Below the pieces are notes generated by a model that worked only from the letters and a program-made list of their open reading frames with translations, had not been told where the DNA came from and did not search any database. This document shows positions 23,606-36,540 of a stretch of DNA of 64,000 bases, piece by piece. Source of the DNA: Gnetum montanum. Lineage: Eukaryota > Streptophyta > Gnetopsida > Gnetales > Gnetaceae. Within the stretch, counting starts at the first letter, position 1, and each line of letters begins with the position of its first letter. The position numbers were made by a program, and so were the translations under genes. The stretch covers positions 415,160 through 479,159 of the forward strand of contig MNCI01010461.1 in NCBI GenBank assembly GCA_015680685.1. The letters run 5' to 3'.

Positions 23606-23749
23606 GATCGAACAATAAGTAGCATGAAGATATAATTTGTTGACTATGTTTACTACAAGTGGTAGATAATAAGCAACATGTATTATTAGAATGTTGTGGA
23701 ACAAATTTCTTTAGAAGAAAATAGTAAATCTCTAGTCAATCTTTGTATG

Positions 23750-25912
23750 AGCTATTCAAGCTACAAGTGCTAGTTTTAGGGAATTATATGTAAGACATCT
23801 TCAAGTTACATGAATGTTGGACACATCTATTGTACTTAGGATTTATTGCTACTAATGTGTTTTGTACAAGTTCATTTGTTTGACACATCCTTTGTGTCTA
23901 CACAGTTGTAATAAAATATTAGTTTTAGTAAAACACAAAATGCACAAATGAAAATCTTACCATTGAGCTCACCAATTATGTTGTCCCTAGCTTGGTTACA
24001 TTCATGGTAAGAAGGTAGAAATTGGGCACACATTTGGATGTTTTTCTTGATAATTGTGGTTTAGAGGCATCACAATCCTTAGAAGGTTGATGTCCCACAA
24101 AGTTAGAGCCACTACTCCACAAAGGATAATATAACAATAGGATTCAATGTTGTAGTTACTACGGTGGATGTGTCTTAGGACTAGAGTCGTCAGGGTCAAC
24201 CCTAGTGACATTGCAGAGTATAAGAAACTATGATGTAGCTATACCCTGGGACTCATCACAATCCTGTAAAGCAAGTAAAATAAGGAAATAAATCTTATAA
24301 CATTTAGAAATCCCACCCAGCAAGCTCAAACACACCATGGATCAAATCTTCACAAACAACTTAAAAATATAAGCTCTTGACACTAAGACAACTTGATACA
24401 AATAATAAAACACAACTTTACTACCAAAAGAACACAAATACAATTCATTGTAGAATTAGGTTGTACAGACGAGATCAATACCATCAGAAACAAGAAACGG
24501 ACCTAGGACAATGAATGGTCTTTGAAGTTCAAGATGCAGTAAAAAAAAATCCATGCCATGGGATTCAACAGGAGAATCGTATGCCAAACCTTCTCATTCA
24601 TAGAGGGTAGCTTCTCTTGGTGCAAAGTAGCAAAAAGCTAAGAATAAAAATGATCTTTGCTTAAATAATTTTAACCAAACATACTAACAATATTTATCTA
24701 CCTTTTCTATTTAAACATGCTGATGAAGAGAATTTCGAATCAAAATAACCAAATGCCCAAATGGTCTTACATGATTTGAGACCTCTATAAATTTGTTAGA
24801 CTGTACTAGTTTGACAGTTTTTTTCCTTGAGTTTTTCATGACTCAATGTTGCCTGTTGAAATTCAACTTGTGAATTGGGGTTCCTAATTCAAGACTCTTA
24901 CCACTATTATTTTTTTCTTTAGTGGGTACACTAGATGTCTTCTAATGATCTCCTTCTTCTTTAGTTAGATGTATTGTATAAGTGCTAGATGTCTTTTGCA
25001 TAAGGCTTTTAGGTTAACTAGATGTCTTGTTTGTTCATTATATGTCTCCAGGGAAAGTTTGTCCATTTTGGATAGATGTCTTTCCAATCTGCTAGATATC
25101 TTCTAATAACTTGTTTCCATGCTACTCCAGGATTGGTGAGAAGATGTCTTTTACCCAAGGGCTTCAGCTTCAAGATTTTTTAATAAATCTCCTATGAGTC
25201 AAAGCACACTCTAATGACTCACGAAGCCTGTTGAATCTCTAAGAACATGCTTAATTAATCCAGTATCATCTCATACCTTTCAAAGGACACAACATCTAAT
25301 CCAAACATAATTCTATATCCATTTCAAGCTTGGGTATCAACCAAAACATGGGCATGATCAACAAATCTTTGGTCCTTTGTAAGAGTTTAACAGGTTTTTC
25401 ATTACATTGTATATTTTAATTATTGAAGACTTGCATTAGTACGTGGTTATATTTCCAATTTTTAGTGTTTTCATTTTGAACATTTTGGATAACCAAATCA
25501 GCTGAATCAAATACAATCTAGTAACTATTTATTTTAATTTTGATAAAGTATGTTTTTGACGATGAGATCAAATGAAATATTCTTTAATGCTTAAAAATTG
25601 AATCATTTTTAGGGTTTCTAAATTAATCATAATTTTCATATGTTTGTATTCAAAAAATCTTTGAATCATATGTTTTGGTTTCTTGTGGTTTTATAGCAAA
25701 AAATGCTCCTTGAGATGATAAAGGTTACTGTGCTCTCATATTTAACGAAGAAAATGCCTCCACATGTAAGATTTTGTTGTCCGTGCAATATGATTAGGTA
25801 TGAGAAAAACCTTATCATTTGGCATGAATAATGATTTCTTTTTGATTTTCAGCTTTGGATGGACCTCTTTCTGTACAGGTATAGGTAGTAGGGATGCTTG
25901 TTGAACCCCTAG
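23750..25912. other. No gene; CTAGATGTCTT-rich patch
   Basis: AT-rich intron or intergenic DNA. Between about 24929 and 25155 the word (C)TAGATGTCTT or a close variant recurs about seven times at irregular spacing. Otherwise nothing is recognised. Confidence 0.5.
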
Positions 25913-26048
25913 AAAGGAAAGTTGGAAAGAGCTGCTTCAACGTGTTGCTGGAGGTGGAGGAAGCTTTGATGGTGAAGATGGATCAAAAGTTGTCCTTCCT
26001 AAAGCAAATCTTGTTGACATTGCCAATCAAGCAGATGACATATTACAG
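25913..26048 (+). pseudogene. Probable exon of the unrecognised host gene
   Basis: After a CCCCTAG acceptor, the frame reads KESWKELLQRVAGGGGSF, DGSKVVLPKANLVDIANQ and ADDILQ without a stop, ending CAG|GTTCATG. A different, longer ORF overlaps in another frame (25894-26112), but this reading is more protein-like. Family not recognised. Assignment to the same gene as 18561-18994 is inference. Confidence 0.45.
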
Positions 26049-26403
26049 GTTCATGACTATAAATATCTTAATCAAGGTTAATAATACAAAGCATGTATTT
26101 GGTAAGCTGTAGAGTTAACTCGACATGTTTATGGTTTTATTGCCAAACCATCGTTATCTTGACTTTATAATATTATTGAAATTACTTGATGTATTTAATT
26201 AATTTTTAAGCACTTAAACCATCTTTCTGAATTGGTTGCGAATGTTTGGAATTTTTCAAATAACTGTTGTTAAACAAGCTGATGATCGTATATGTACAAG
26301 TCTACTATCTGTCACCTCTCATTTATTTAATTGTAGAAAATTATTCTTACATGCAGACATTAGAAGATTGTTGATCTGTGCTAGATTGCCAGTTGTTAGC
26401 CAG

Positions 26404-26526
26404 GCTAGTTATTATTAGAGAGGAAGTACAGAGCTTGTTGCAAGGTGGACTGTTAGATGAAAGAAGTCACCATGGATTAACTACACTTCCTAATGCTGAG
26501 GCAAACCAGAATTTTGGCTTTCAGTG
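26404..26526 (+). pseudogene. Probable exon of the unrecognised host gene
   Basis: Starts after TTAGCCAG and reads VIIREEVQSLLQGGLLDERS then TLPNAEANQNFGFQW, with a possible donor at TG|GTACAA. The text is helical and charged and looks coding. The 355-bp distance to the previous candidate exon suits an intron. Family unknown. Confidence 0.42.
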
Positions 26527-28940
26527 GTACAAAAAACTTGGATGGAAATATTGTATCATATTTATTCTATATCTTTTAAATGAGTTTGCAATCTCATATG
26601 TTAAACAAGCTTTAGCTTTTTTTTTTCCTGTATTTCTACCTTAATTAAAAATTGGGAATGGTGTTATTTTAAAAGTGAAGTGAGGAGTAAAGTGTCAGTA
26701 GTTTTAGATTTTGTTCTCTTGGCATTTGGCATTATGGTTGGGGACTTGGATTGCAAGCCCCATATGCCAGATTTAGCCCTCTCCACCACTGAAATAATGA
26801 AATGCTTAGACGTCAACTCATCATCTTAATTGTTAGCTTCATGACAGGCCATCTTGTTGAACCTACTACTGGGATTTTATGGAGCTTCATGCTACAATAC
26901 ATCTCACTTTTAGACATGAGTAACTTTTGTGTCTTTATTTTGAAATTTTAGGCCATGAGTATAATCTTGTTAGTGACTCATTTATAACATTGTAATTCTT
27001 CTAAAGAATTCCAAAACCATTCATTTGTAGTGCTCATGATAACTGGATAATGTTTTTGTATATTTAAATTATGCCTTATAAAAGGCTTATTGTTGAACGA
27101 AAGCTCAACCTTGGTTCTGAAGCTGGTATTGGATGCGAGTCCCTCTGAACTCCCATAAACATCCCAATTCTATACAATTAAAACCCAATAATGCTTACTA
27201 AAAGCCTTATCTATTAAAACATACAATGAAAGAAACATATAGAATACAAAAGTTTATGGGCACACAACCACACAAATGCAAAGGATCTTGAAAATACCAG
27301 GTCTCTCACACTCAGTTCTCACCACACAACTTGTTGCAATGCCCTACAACCTCTCAAAACCTCACATCACTTAAGAAGACTCAAGGGAGCTTGTAAAATG
27401 CTCCAAGATACTTACAATCATTTCAAGATCTCATAGTTAACCTTGGAGACAACACATTTTGGCCAAAAGACAAATAATGCATACTAAACATCAATTTATA
27501 GGTTCACATTTCAAACCCCAAGATTTCTGCAACTGGATTAAGTTTTCAAAAAAAAAAAAAAAAAAATTAGGCAAGTTTTTGCAACTTACTGCAACTTGCA
27601 ATTCTTCAGTCTTCTCTTGGCTGTGACCCAGTGCAAGTTGTATTGATAACACAGCCTTTAAATGCTGAATTCCCAAGAGCAGCCAACTGCAAGTTGCAAC
27701 CTCTTATAGCTTAATGTGGCCTCTTGAGCGACGTAGTCCATTGCAACCCTAATTTTGAGTTAAATTCTTCATTGAAACATGTAAATGACCAATTGCAACT
27801 AACTATGAGTTGTATATGGCTTGCAGTTGTCATTGCAACTTACTGCTAGCCATACCTTGTAGCAGTTGCCACTCCAAAAGCACAACATTAAGGCCTCCTA
27901 TTTATGTTATTAAAAGAATTGAAAATATCACATTTTCTATGAAAACTATGTTTTTTCTAATTACATAATATAACGTACAATCCTAGTTGGACAGATGCTT
28001 ACAATCTCCATAGATGTGATGCAATTTAGTTTCAATTTCAATTTTAGTAAATGTGAAGACATCTAATTCTTTTGCATTGCACTTTGAAATAGAGGTCTAG
28101 TGTTGTCTGTGATCTTCAAAGGATAAAGCCAAAGTTGGAGTTGCCAAAATCATTTAAAAACCAAGATGTGACAAATCAAATTGAAGCAGGATAGATGAAA
28201 TGGTAAAAAGCTAATGGTGTGCTTTGTGAAAAGAGAATCCTTTATGGTGTGGAATGTTAACCTATCAAAAAGCATGAGGCTCAATGCACACCCATGGTAG
28301 AGATGTATATGCTATGGTGGATGTTGGGTATGATTGTTAGGAATTGAGGTCCTCAAGATGAGAGTGACCAGGCCCAACCAACAGATGTCAATATGTTTTA
28401 TGGTTGTCTAAACCATGAGGATAATCAACTTGTGTAAACCATAGTTACAACATATAAGGAAAGAGTGGAAGCCATATTGGTACACAAACCATGATATAGG
28501 TAAATACCTTGGAATGAACATAATAAGAAATGTAGAAACATGAGTACCTTTTGACAATAGCAAGCCATGTACTTAGACCTCTGTAGTTATAGAGTTAGGT
28601 AGTTATAAGGACCAAAATAATATATGAACAAGTAAACATTGAGATAGGGATGTCAGACTATAGTACATGGAGTAACTATGAAGAACAAAATAAACAACTG
28701 AAGACATAATACCTGATGGTTTAGGTCTATAAGTCACACTAAGAGAGTGTGTCGATGTTATTGTGTGTAGCAACGATCTTGTGACTTCCCTTTAGTATAC
28801 CACAACCAAGTGACACGTCTTATCCAACAGTCCTACTTCTTGTCAATCAGTCATCAATAGCTTGATTAGTATTTTTTTGTAAACTGTAATGGTTATACAT
28901 TTGGATATTAATAACACACATCAGGGTTGATATTAATCCT
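26527..28940. other. No gene; TGCAACT-rich patch and poly-A run
   Basis: Intron or intergenic DNA. An A homopolymer lies at about 27548-27566. From 27577 to 27870 the word TGCAACT or AGTTGCA recurs about a dozen times on both strands. No coding signal. Confidence 0.5.
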
Positions 28941-29290
28941 CAAATCTTTAAAAATGATTAGGAAAGATCAAATTAACATTCTCTTATTAGGGGAACTTTG
29001 GAAGTAGCACCCATTGAAGAGAAGATTAAGTAGTCTCAGATGGTTTGGTCATGTACTAATAAGAAGACTAGACAAAGCACGTATGAGAAGAGGTCACTTT
29101 ATTAAGGTCAAGAGAAAATAACAAAGAGGTAGACGTAAACACACATGGTTTGCAAACATGAGGAAAGACATCCAAGATTTGGCTATTAATATTTATTAGC
29201 TCTTAATAGAAGTGAATGAAAAGAAAGAATTCATATAGTTCATCTCATTTAGTTGGAACAAGGCTAAGATGATGGTAATGATGAAATTAA
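28940..29290 (+). mobile_element. 3' end of an RTE-type LINE
   Basis: The + strand reads, through stops and shifts, VAPIEEKIK, RWFGHV, RRGHF, RKDIQDLAI and KEFI, followed by SFSWNKAK. This is the C-terminal signature of plant RTE-clade LINEs (IEEK...LRWFGHV...RRG...RP...W...VRKDM). The rest of the element is absent here. A separate RTE fragment at 51340-52115 has the upstream RT part. Confidence 0.75.
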
Positions 29291-29985
29291 TGAAACCTAA
29301 TATTATTAGTGAATTTGTCACATTGCTTACCAATATCATAATGTTATACGAAAACCTTCTAATGTTAAGGATCAGTTCACTACTTCTGTTGGATGACCTA
29401 ATCACTGAATGACATACATCAATTAGATCAGTTAACTGTAGCTCATTTTTCAAGAATTTTGACTTGCATCTCACAAGTTACAGATTTGATTCAAATAGGT
29501 TATGAGGTATAATGCTAAAATGTACATGATGCCAATGACATGAGAGCTCAAGTGGTTAATGCTCTGATCTTGCTAAGCATAGATTACATATTGAAATACT
29601 TAAGGAAAACATTTTCAATGATATATGCTGTGTGGGTGAACACAATCCAAAGATAACTACATTTTGCATATCCTTGATTGCTAACTTTTTATGACTCACC
29701 ATGACTTCATGGTTTGAATGTTTAGTCCACCGAAGTTTTTATTTTTCCAAGTTTGTAATTGAGATGTTTGATATTTTAAGCATGAAGATGTGGTGTTGTT
29801 TGTATATAACACTTCGTACCTACTTAAAATCATAAGGGTAACTCTACATGAGACTGACGAATTTATGTGGGTTGGCTGTTGGAGTTAAATGTTAAATCCA
29901 TATTTTGATTCTAATAGTTCTAATTTCTTCACATACAGCTGTATGAGTAGGTATAGACAGAAAACTTACATTCTTTTATATCCAG

Positions 29986-30123
29986 GTGGCTTTTGTATCA
30001 CAGCGTGTCTCTATGAAGCCTGGGCCTGCTGTTCATGAAAGAATACATAGTGTCATGATGGGTTACGAGGAAGGTGCAGACATAAAATAGGAACAATCCA
30101 AGGATGCTGCATCAACGTCTAAG
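29986..30123 (+). pseudogene. Probable exon of the unrecognised host gene, with in-frame TAG
   Basis: TCCAG acceptor, then VAFVSQRVSMKPGPAVHERI and HSVMMGYEEGADIK, TAG at 30088-30090, then EQSKDAASTSK and AAG|GTATCA donor. It is 138 bp, phase 0. The single nonsense codon within otherwise clean coding text suggests recent inactivation, RNA-level correction or a sequencing error. Family not recognised. Confidence 0.5.
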
Positions 30124-30404
30124 GTATCATATTGCAATGAATACTATAAAAACCATTAATTTTAAATTTTCATATCAATATCTTTGCATGAAGAATTATC
30201 TTTGCTTTCTTCTTAACTATCCTGGTATCAGAGTAGTACAAAAGGACATCCAGTGTGTCCAGGAATGTTTTTATAAACTGTAACAAAGCAAATCTTTACC
30301 TTATAGAATACCATTAATTGGAACATTGAAATATTTTTAATCTATTTGATAGGGCTTCTTTGATTTGTTTATACCTTACAAATTAGTAGATATTACTTAT
30401 TCAG

Positions 30405-30464
30405 GTTATTGGTGGCATTTATGGGGCAAAGATTGCTGGTGTAACAGTTCAGCAATTAGATTGG
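30405..30464 (+). pseudogene. Probable small exon of the unrecognised host gene
   Basis: Sixty bp after a TTCAG acceptor: VIGGIYGAKIAGVTVQQLDW, followed by GTATTT. It is phase 0 on both sides and so joins 29986-30123 in frame with a 281-bp intron. Gly-rich and hydrophobic. Confidence 0.5.
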
Positions 30465-31029
30465 GTATTTAAGTCCTATTATTACTGTCTATTTCAACAC
30501 ATGCCTTTTAAAACATATTTCCTTACATGAAAATNGGCAGATACTGTTTTTAATTCTAGTACATCCAAGTTTCATGTTGATGAATTCTACTCCAAAAGAT
30601 GTACTATTTGAATTCTGAAATACAATTAGTTTCTGTCCTGAACTCCAATAAGGCTCTTTCAATGTTTTATTTTGTGTACATGTACGTGTGTTATTGTGCA
30701 GTTGGTAATTTTTATTGCTTATTGAGTTTGCTTCTTTTTCTTACATTGGAACCAAGAAATTCTTACCAAGGTTAAGCACGAGATTCTGATTGGTGGAAGA
30801 AATTCAAGCTTTTAGGAGAAAGGATCACAATCACCAAAAGAAAAGGCATAGCAGATAAACTAAAATGCCTAGCAGAGCAGCTAATAAATAATTTAGAGAC
30901 ATTACCAAGCAAGATTTGGCACCATCTAAGACATTATTTGAACTCCGATGCCATGGTTACAGTAGATGATCCATCTTCATTATTTAAGATTTGTATTAGT
31001 CTACATTAAAAAATTAGAAATAAAAGAGT

Positions 31030-31120
31030 TAGTGGAGCATTGCTCACTTGCTTAGACCATCTAGCTTGTGATGTGCAAGTCACAGGTTCAATTCCAAGAG
31101 ACATGCTAATTTGGTATCAT
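31030..31120 (+). mobile_element. Possible tRNA-derived SINE remnant
   Basis: A box-A-like stretch (TTGCTTAGACCAT) is followed about 30 bp later by a good box-B match (AGGTTCAATTCC near 31085). Its ends are not defined. Confidence 0.4.
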
Positions 31121-31409
31121 TGTGTTCTTGTTAAGCTCTTCTAAACTATCATGTTGGCTATGTCTTGGGTGTATCTATAGTCAATTATTTTAGATTCCAA
31201 CACCCTACATTCACAAAATATATAAAGTATTTCTATGGAGATCTGAACCCAAATACTTCTTTAAAATAGTGTAACAATGAAACATTACTCTATTTTAGTT
31301 TCCTAGCAACTTTGACCATTCAGCACACTAGTGACCATATGACATGTAAAGCCCTACAACAAAATCTTTAAGGCAGTATATTTGAAGTGACAAAAACTCA
31401 AACAGTAGG

Positions 31410-31560
31410 AGCATTGAGGTGCTAGCTTGGTGGTAAGACTCTTGATTTGGGAACTCCAACTTATGGGTTCAATTCTGGTGGGTAATACTGAGTTATAAAG
31501 TTCTAATTTTACTGTATGTGTTAAAGGTAAATATTGTTTACCAAAAAAAAAAAAAAAAAC
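31410..31560 (+). mobile_element. tRNA-derived SINE with poly-A tail
   Basis: Box A (AGCTTGGTGGTAAGACTC) at about 31424-31441 and box B (GGGTTCAATTC) at about 31466-31476 are spaced as in a tRNA-derived Pol III promoter. About 65 bp of unrelated body then ends in an A run of about 17 at 31542-31559. I could not define a clear target site duplication. Confidence 0.65.
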
Positions 31561-33289
31561 AAATAGGTTTTCAGTTCCAACACCCCAAACAAGGACCAAA
31601 TGGTTCTAGCATGAATGAAGCATGCTTCCATATCACATGAAAATTGTGAAGACCTTTAGAAATCGAATGAACTTGTATTTGTGGTTCCAAATAAATCGTA
31701 AAAGAACTCTTTCCTTTAAATGTCATTTTAAGATGAACTTTACAAATTTCAGAACCATTCAACATTTTAACTTTTGTCACCTTTTTCCCTTGTCACTGCA
31801 GGCCCTAAGGTCTGTGTTTTCTTTGTAACAAGCCTCATCGTTTGAAACTTGTCTTAGCTTTTCAAGATATACATCATCATTGTAGATGGTCAGATTGCAA
31901 GCCCTAAGGCTCGCATTCTCTTTGACATTATGATGTCCTTCAAAATTGGTCTTAAATTACTTGGAGATGCACCTTCATATTAGCTAACTATAATAAAAGT
32001 GTTGCAGATCATATCTTGATGCGGTTGCAGCTTATTGAGGGAATCAACATCTCAAGATAGTTTATTGAAATATTGAAAACTAAGAACTTGAGAGTTTGAG
32101 TTGAAGTATGTGCCTTTTGATGATAATACATAAAGATTTAAGTTAAATATTTTAAAGAAGAAATTTCAAGGATGATTTATTGGAGATAAAACGTATCCAT
32201 AGATTATGTATTTTGGTGTGAGCCTTAGGCCTATTAGCAAGCAATTACTTTTCAATGTTTAATATCTAAGGCAAAATATTTTGGCCCTTTTAGATTTCAT
32301 AGTTGACTTTAGAATATCATAGAAGTTGTGGGAAAAACGTATCAATTATATAAAAAGGTGATTCTTCGAAAAACTAGAGAGTTGCATTTAGTTACTTGAA
32401 AATTTGTAGTTTGATGTTACAAATTGCTAATAATAATTTTAAGCTCGAAAATAATTTGAAACATGTTCATATTGATTGCAAAATTAAATTGGTGGATATA
32501 GGATAAACAGAAAATTTATAGGTTACATGCATAAGCTAACTTAAGTGTATGTTCACATTTATACAAGTATTTTGCGAAAATGAAATTAGAAACTTTAAAT
32601 TTTATGAGGATATTCAAGTGCTCTACATGAGTGCACTTCCATAAAAATTTGCATGCTTGATGCATTTTAAGAGCTAGAGTGTGCTCCCAATTGTGTGGGA
32701 AAGCAGCCTAGACACACTTGCTCAATGGTTAACATCAAAATGATTGTGGACAAAAGATAAATTAATAATCATATCAATTTTTTTATTATCAAAGCATTCC
32801 ACATATGCTATATAGGTGTATACCATAGTACACAAATTATGATTTATGAATATCTTAAAAAAATAAAAAAACCTTTCAAATTAGATTTTTTATATTTTAA
32901 TTAATGTCACATTCCATGTAGCTCTCATTCCCACAAAATGGCCTCATTTGGATACATGTTCCTTCATTTCCATGTTTTCAAACTATGTGAAACATAGGAA
33001 TATTCTATACATTGATAGAGATAATGTCTATTAATAAAGCTTGAAGGTTTGAGAGTGATGCCATGGTCTGATTGCCCATCATGGTCTACCAAAACAAGAA
33101 ATCCTAACAGTGTGTTAAGACCAAGCTTTGAATTTGGAATATCTGTTTCTGTTAGATGATGCCATAATGTTTCGGTCTCTGTTAAAAATGATTCTGGCAC
33201 TTAGCTTTGTCTTCATATATTGTTCAGAAATATTATTTGGTAAATCTTCCATTGTATTCTTTTTAACCATTTTTCTACTTTATATACAG

Positions 33290-33394
33290 CAAGGCTCATG
33301 CCTCTACAACAAATGCCTGCCTATGTAGGTGAATTCATTCAAACTCAAGTGGGTGGATCTTTTGCCGTAGCTGATGTCTCCGTTGAGTCTCCAA
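33290..33394 (+). pseudogene. Probable exon of the unrecognised host gene
   Basis: ATATACAG acceptor, then LMPLQQMPAYVGEFIQTQVG and SFAVADVSVES without a stop. The donor end is unclear. The coding look and the preceding exons on the same strand suggest it belongs to the same gene. Family unknown. Confidence 0.42.
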
Positions 33395-36300
33395 TTATTT
33401 TTTTAACAAACATAAAAAGATACAGCCCGATTATTAACTTTTGTTGCAATGTAGTGTTAAAATTTTAAAAATGTCTGCTTGTTGGTGTTAGCAAGTTAGA
33501 GATGTATGTTTACATACTAATGTTTGAAATTTCCCGAGGAATATTTGTGTGTCAGCATTTTAAAGTTTGTCATTCTTATCTAAACAATTCATTGTATGAT
33601 TAAAGGAAATGAAATAACACTTTAAAAAGCAACTGCTCTCAACGCTCCTCAGAAATATGAAGAATTTAAACAAAAATTGGAACATTTTTGGAGTTACTTT
33701 CATGCAAGGAGAGATCATATTTTTATGTTTGAAGTTCCTGGATGCTAGATCTTGTTTTACTCCGGTACCAAACCCAATGTAATTTACAGAACCTCCTTCC
33801 TCTGTTACTGTTAATAACAGGATCAACATTGAACAGAGAAACTTAACAGATCCTTGTATCTTATTGCATATCTACTTTAATATGTACAACCAACTCCAAA
33901 CATCTTATAAGGCTAGGAATGTTTTGGATCTCATTGCCTAAGTTACATTATATTTCTTTATGAATGTTAATTTCCTCTCTAAACCTTGAAATTGTGCCCC
34001 TCTTACAGCACTTGGATGTAAAGGCTAGAAAATTTGATTTTTATTTAGCACATGGGTTTGTTGTATCTTTCTTACATTTTTGTCTTCTCACATGATGAGG
34101 TTTAAAATTTTTAATTTTTAATTATTATTATTTAATTAAATTATTATTATTTGAAGTGATGGCAAGGTATTTGTTTCTCAAGTTATAAGACCTAGGTTTG
34201 AGCTTGAGGGTAAACTCAAAAGAGGTTAAACTTTTGCTCATCCACTAACCCTTTGAGGACCCTACCTTAGTCGGATGAGCATTGAGCCTCTAGGTGATGA
34301 TCATGATTCATTAGTTTTTAAGTTATAGAAAGGTTTATCATTTGAGTACACTCATTGATGATTAGTGATAACTCATTGGTACTCCATGGAAAAATATATC
34401 CACTTACAAGGGTAGATAGGGAGGTGGTTTTGATTTAGATTATTTATAATTAAATATAAATAAATGTGAGTGAATGAGTAAAAGTGAGAGTAATTGCTAT
34501 GAACATATGAGAGTAAAACTGAAAGTAAACCAATGATAAGTTTGGATTGCTTTAATTGAGTAATTGAAAATGAAAATGAAAATAATTGAGAAAATTCACA
34601 AGTCTTCAATTGCTGTGATTGTTGAAAATAATATTAATGAGTAAGGCCCTTGGATTTGTAGGATTTGAATATAATAAGGTTATAGTTTCTATAATAAGGA
34701 TACTTTGTTTCCATAGGCTAAATTGAAAAAAAAAAGAAAAAAAAAAGAAAAAAAAAAAAAAGAGAGACTTGTTTAGTGACTAGGGTCAAATTATATGTAC
34801 ATCTGCTTGCCTATCAATCCTATTTAATTTAACACTTAAAAGAAGAAACCCTATTTTGTCTTATATGACCTTATAACTTTAAATAGATATCACATAGATT
34901 TGGCCTTAAAAATATAAAACAAATTAGTTAAAGTTAGATTTGAACTTAGAACCCATGACTTGCTATTTCACAATATCTCTTACTAATGAAAGTAGGTGGA
35001 TTTGGTAAATGGAAGTGGAAATTAAGAGTGGAGAAAAATCTTTCACATGTGACATTGACACAAGCATCATGCATTATTTAAAATTAAAAATGAACCTATT
35101 TTAGCTATTTATGTACCAATTTGGTTTCTACTATTTTTTGCATAATGCAAATATACCTCATTGGGAATATGTTAGAAATTGAACCTAAGATAGAAGTTGT
35201 CTTAATCAACAAGTTACATGCTTTGAGAAAGATAGAAGCAAGAACTTTGACACTTTTAAGAAAAACTTATAGATTTCATTCAGTAATATTTAAAGCTCTA
35301 ACTCTTCAATGAATTTGGATTTGGAAACCCAGTGGATCATCTTATATATTTGAGGCATTCTATATTTACTCATAACTTTTGATAAAACCTTTGTTGCATT
35401 GGAGAATCCCAGATACGTGGTGGGCTCACCACATACATAGTGTACTTCTGTGACACCACTTTGACATAATTAGTATTAAATTTTATTGCATAGACATCAA
35501 TGCATTAGGTGTATCAAAGTTCATGAAAAAGAAAGTTATTCTTGTTTTACCACTTCACCTATTTGATAAATTTGATGCGTTAAATTTGGGTTCAGTTATG
35601 TCCAATCATAAGTAGTTCTTGCAAAGTTGTATTTTCAATTGTTCATAAAAATGAAAAGCTTACTATAATTTTGACATTGCCATTGGAATGCAGATCTTTG
35701 TTAATTTAGTCTTTTCTTGTGTATTTTTCTTTGTGGTTTGTATCCATCACATTCATAACAAATTTGATATCATCTATTATAGGTTATGGTATTGTTGTAG
35801 TATATTTATGCATCCATCTTGCAATATAATATAGATGAAAGCAGACTTAATGAAATTTGTTACGAATGGTTTTGTTGGTCTTTGTTTAGTTTGTAGGCCT
35901 TGAAAGAATTCTCTCTATATTTCAAATTGAAACACTTAATAAAGGTTATTATTATTATTACTCATGAGTTTTTTAATTTAACTTTTAAAATAATTACAAC
36001 ATATTGGACATATACATATTACAAATTCTCATTGTCATCTAAGTTTTTAGAAATCACTTGTAAATATTAAGAAAGGTTACTAATAGTTTTATTTATCTAT
36101 TTATTTATTAAATAGCAACCACCTCCACATTTCCAAGAATCATAACTATTATGATCTTTTATGAACATGCTAGCTTTTTTTAAGTAACTTGCAAGTAGAT
36201 AAATTGTTTGTAAAAATGTTTGAATACAAAGTGGCTTACATAATGAAAGATAGGAGGAGAATGATAAATTTTTTATTTTTTTAAACTATTAATTAAGTTT

Positions 36301-36540
36301 CATTAGTTTAATGTTACCTTTGAATGTAAGGATGGTAGTTGTTCTAATCAACCTTGAATTGAATTGTGAATAATTTTTCTTACATCTTAGACTTGTTGGA
36401 TTCATTGGACCAACTCAACTTTAGAAAAAATATCTATTTCAAAATACTTATATCTTCAGTTTTTGAAAATACATCAAGAAGTTCATAACCTGTTGATAAA
36501 ACCAATTTTTCGCCAAAGTACTTTATTTTTTATGCTCATT
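33395..36540. other. No gene recognised; A-rich tract
   Basis: AT-rich non-coding DNA. An A/G-rich low-complexity tract is at about 34727-34765, possibly the tail of an old retro-insert. tRNA-like words near 34190 and 34930 are too weak to call. Confidence 0.5.

Larger units (their letters stand above)
20440..23730 (+). mobile_element. Badly decayed LINE (non-LTR retrotransposon)
   Basis: Reverse-transcriptase landmarks appear in order on + through many stops and frameshifts. They are: FDEECLQARLAFKNSC and KKKENFLKSTK (linker before RT, 20450-20690); ISNLFVK...LLDTILEKK (split by an insert, 21085-21890); FICFVDFTKAFDFV (catalytic block A, near 22345-22390); VKQGCPLLLTLFGIFINELE (block B/C, near 22530-22600); YLGVECSQNYKW (near 22870); and a C-terminal Cys/His cluster with HVLLEC (near 23635-23700). 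The order and spacing fit a LINE ORF2, but I cannot assign the clade from this state. The element is inactive. Confidence 0.75.
30465..33289. other. Intron or intergenic DNA with SINE-like insertions
   Basis: AT-rich with no coding signal. It includes the tRNA-related sequences listed separately, and one ambiguous base at 30535. Confidence 0.5.

Noticed and set aside
29196..29474. 92-codon minus-strand ORF
   Set aside because: Antisense to the RTE 3' end and adjoining AT-rich DNA; Ile/Leu/Asn-rich as expected by chance.
34146..34260. tRNA gene or SINE
   Set aside because: Only a weak box-B-like word, with no convincing box A at the right distance and no tail.
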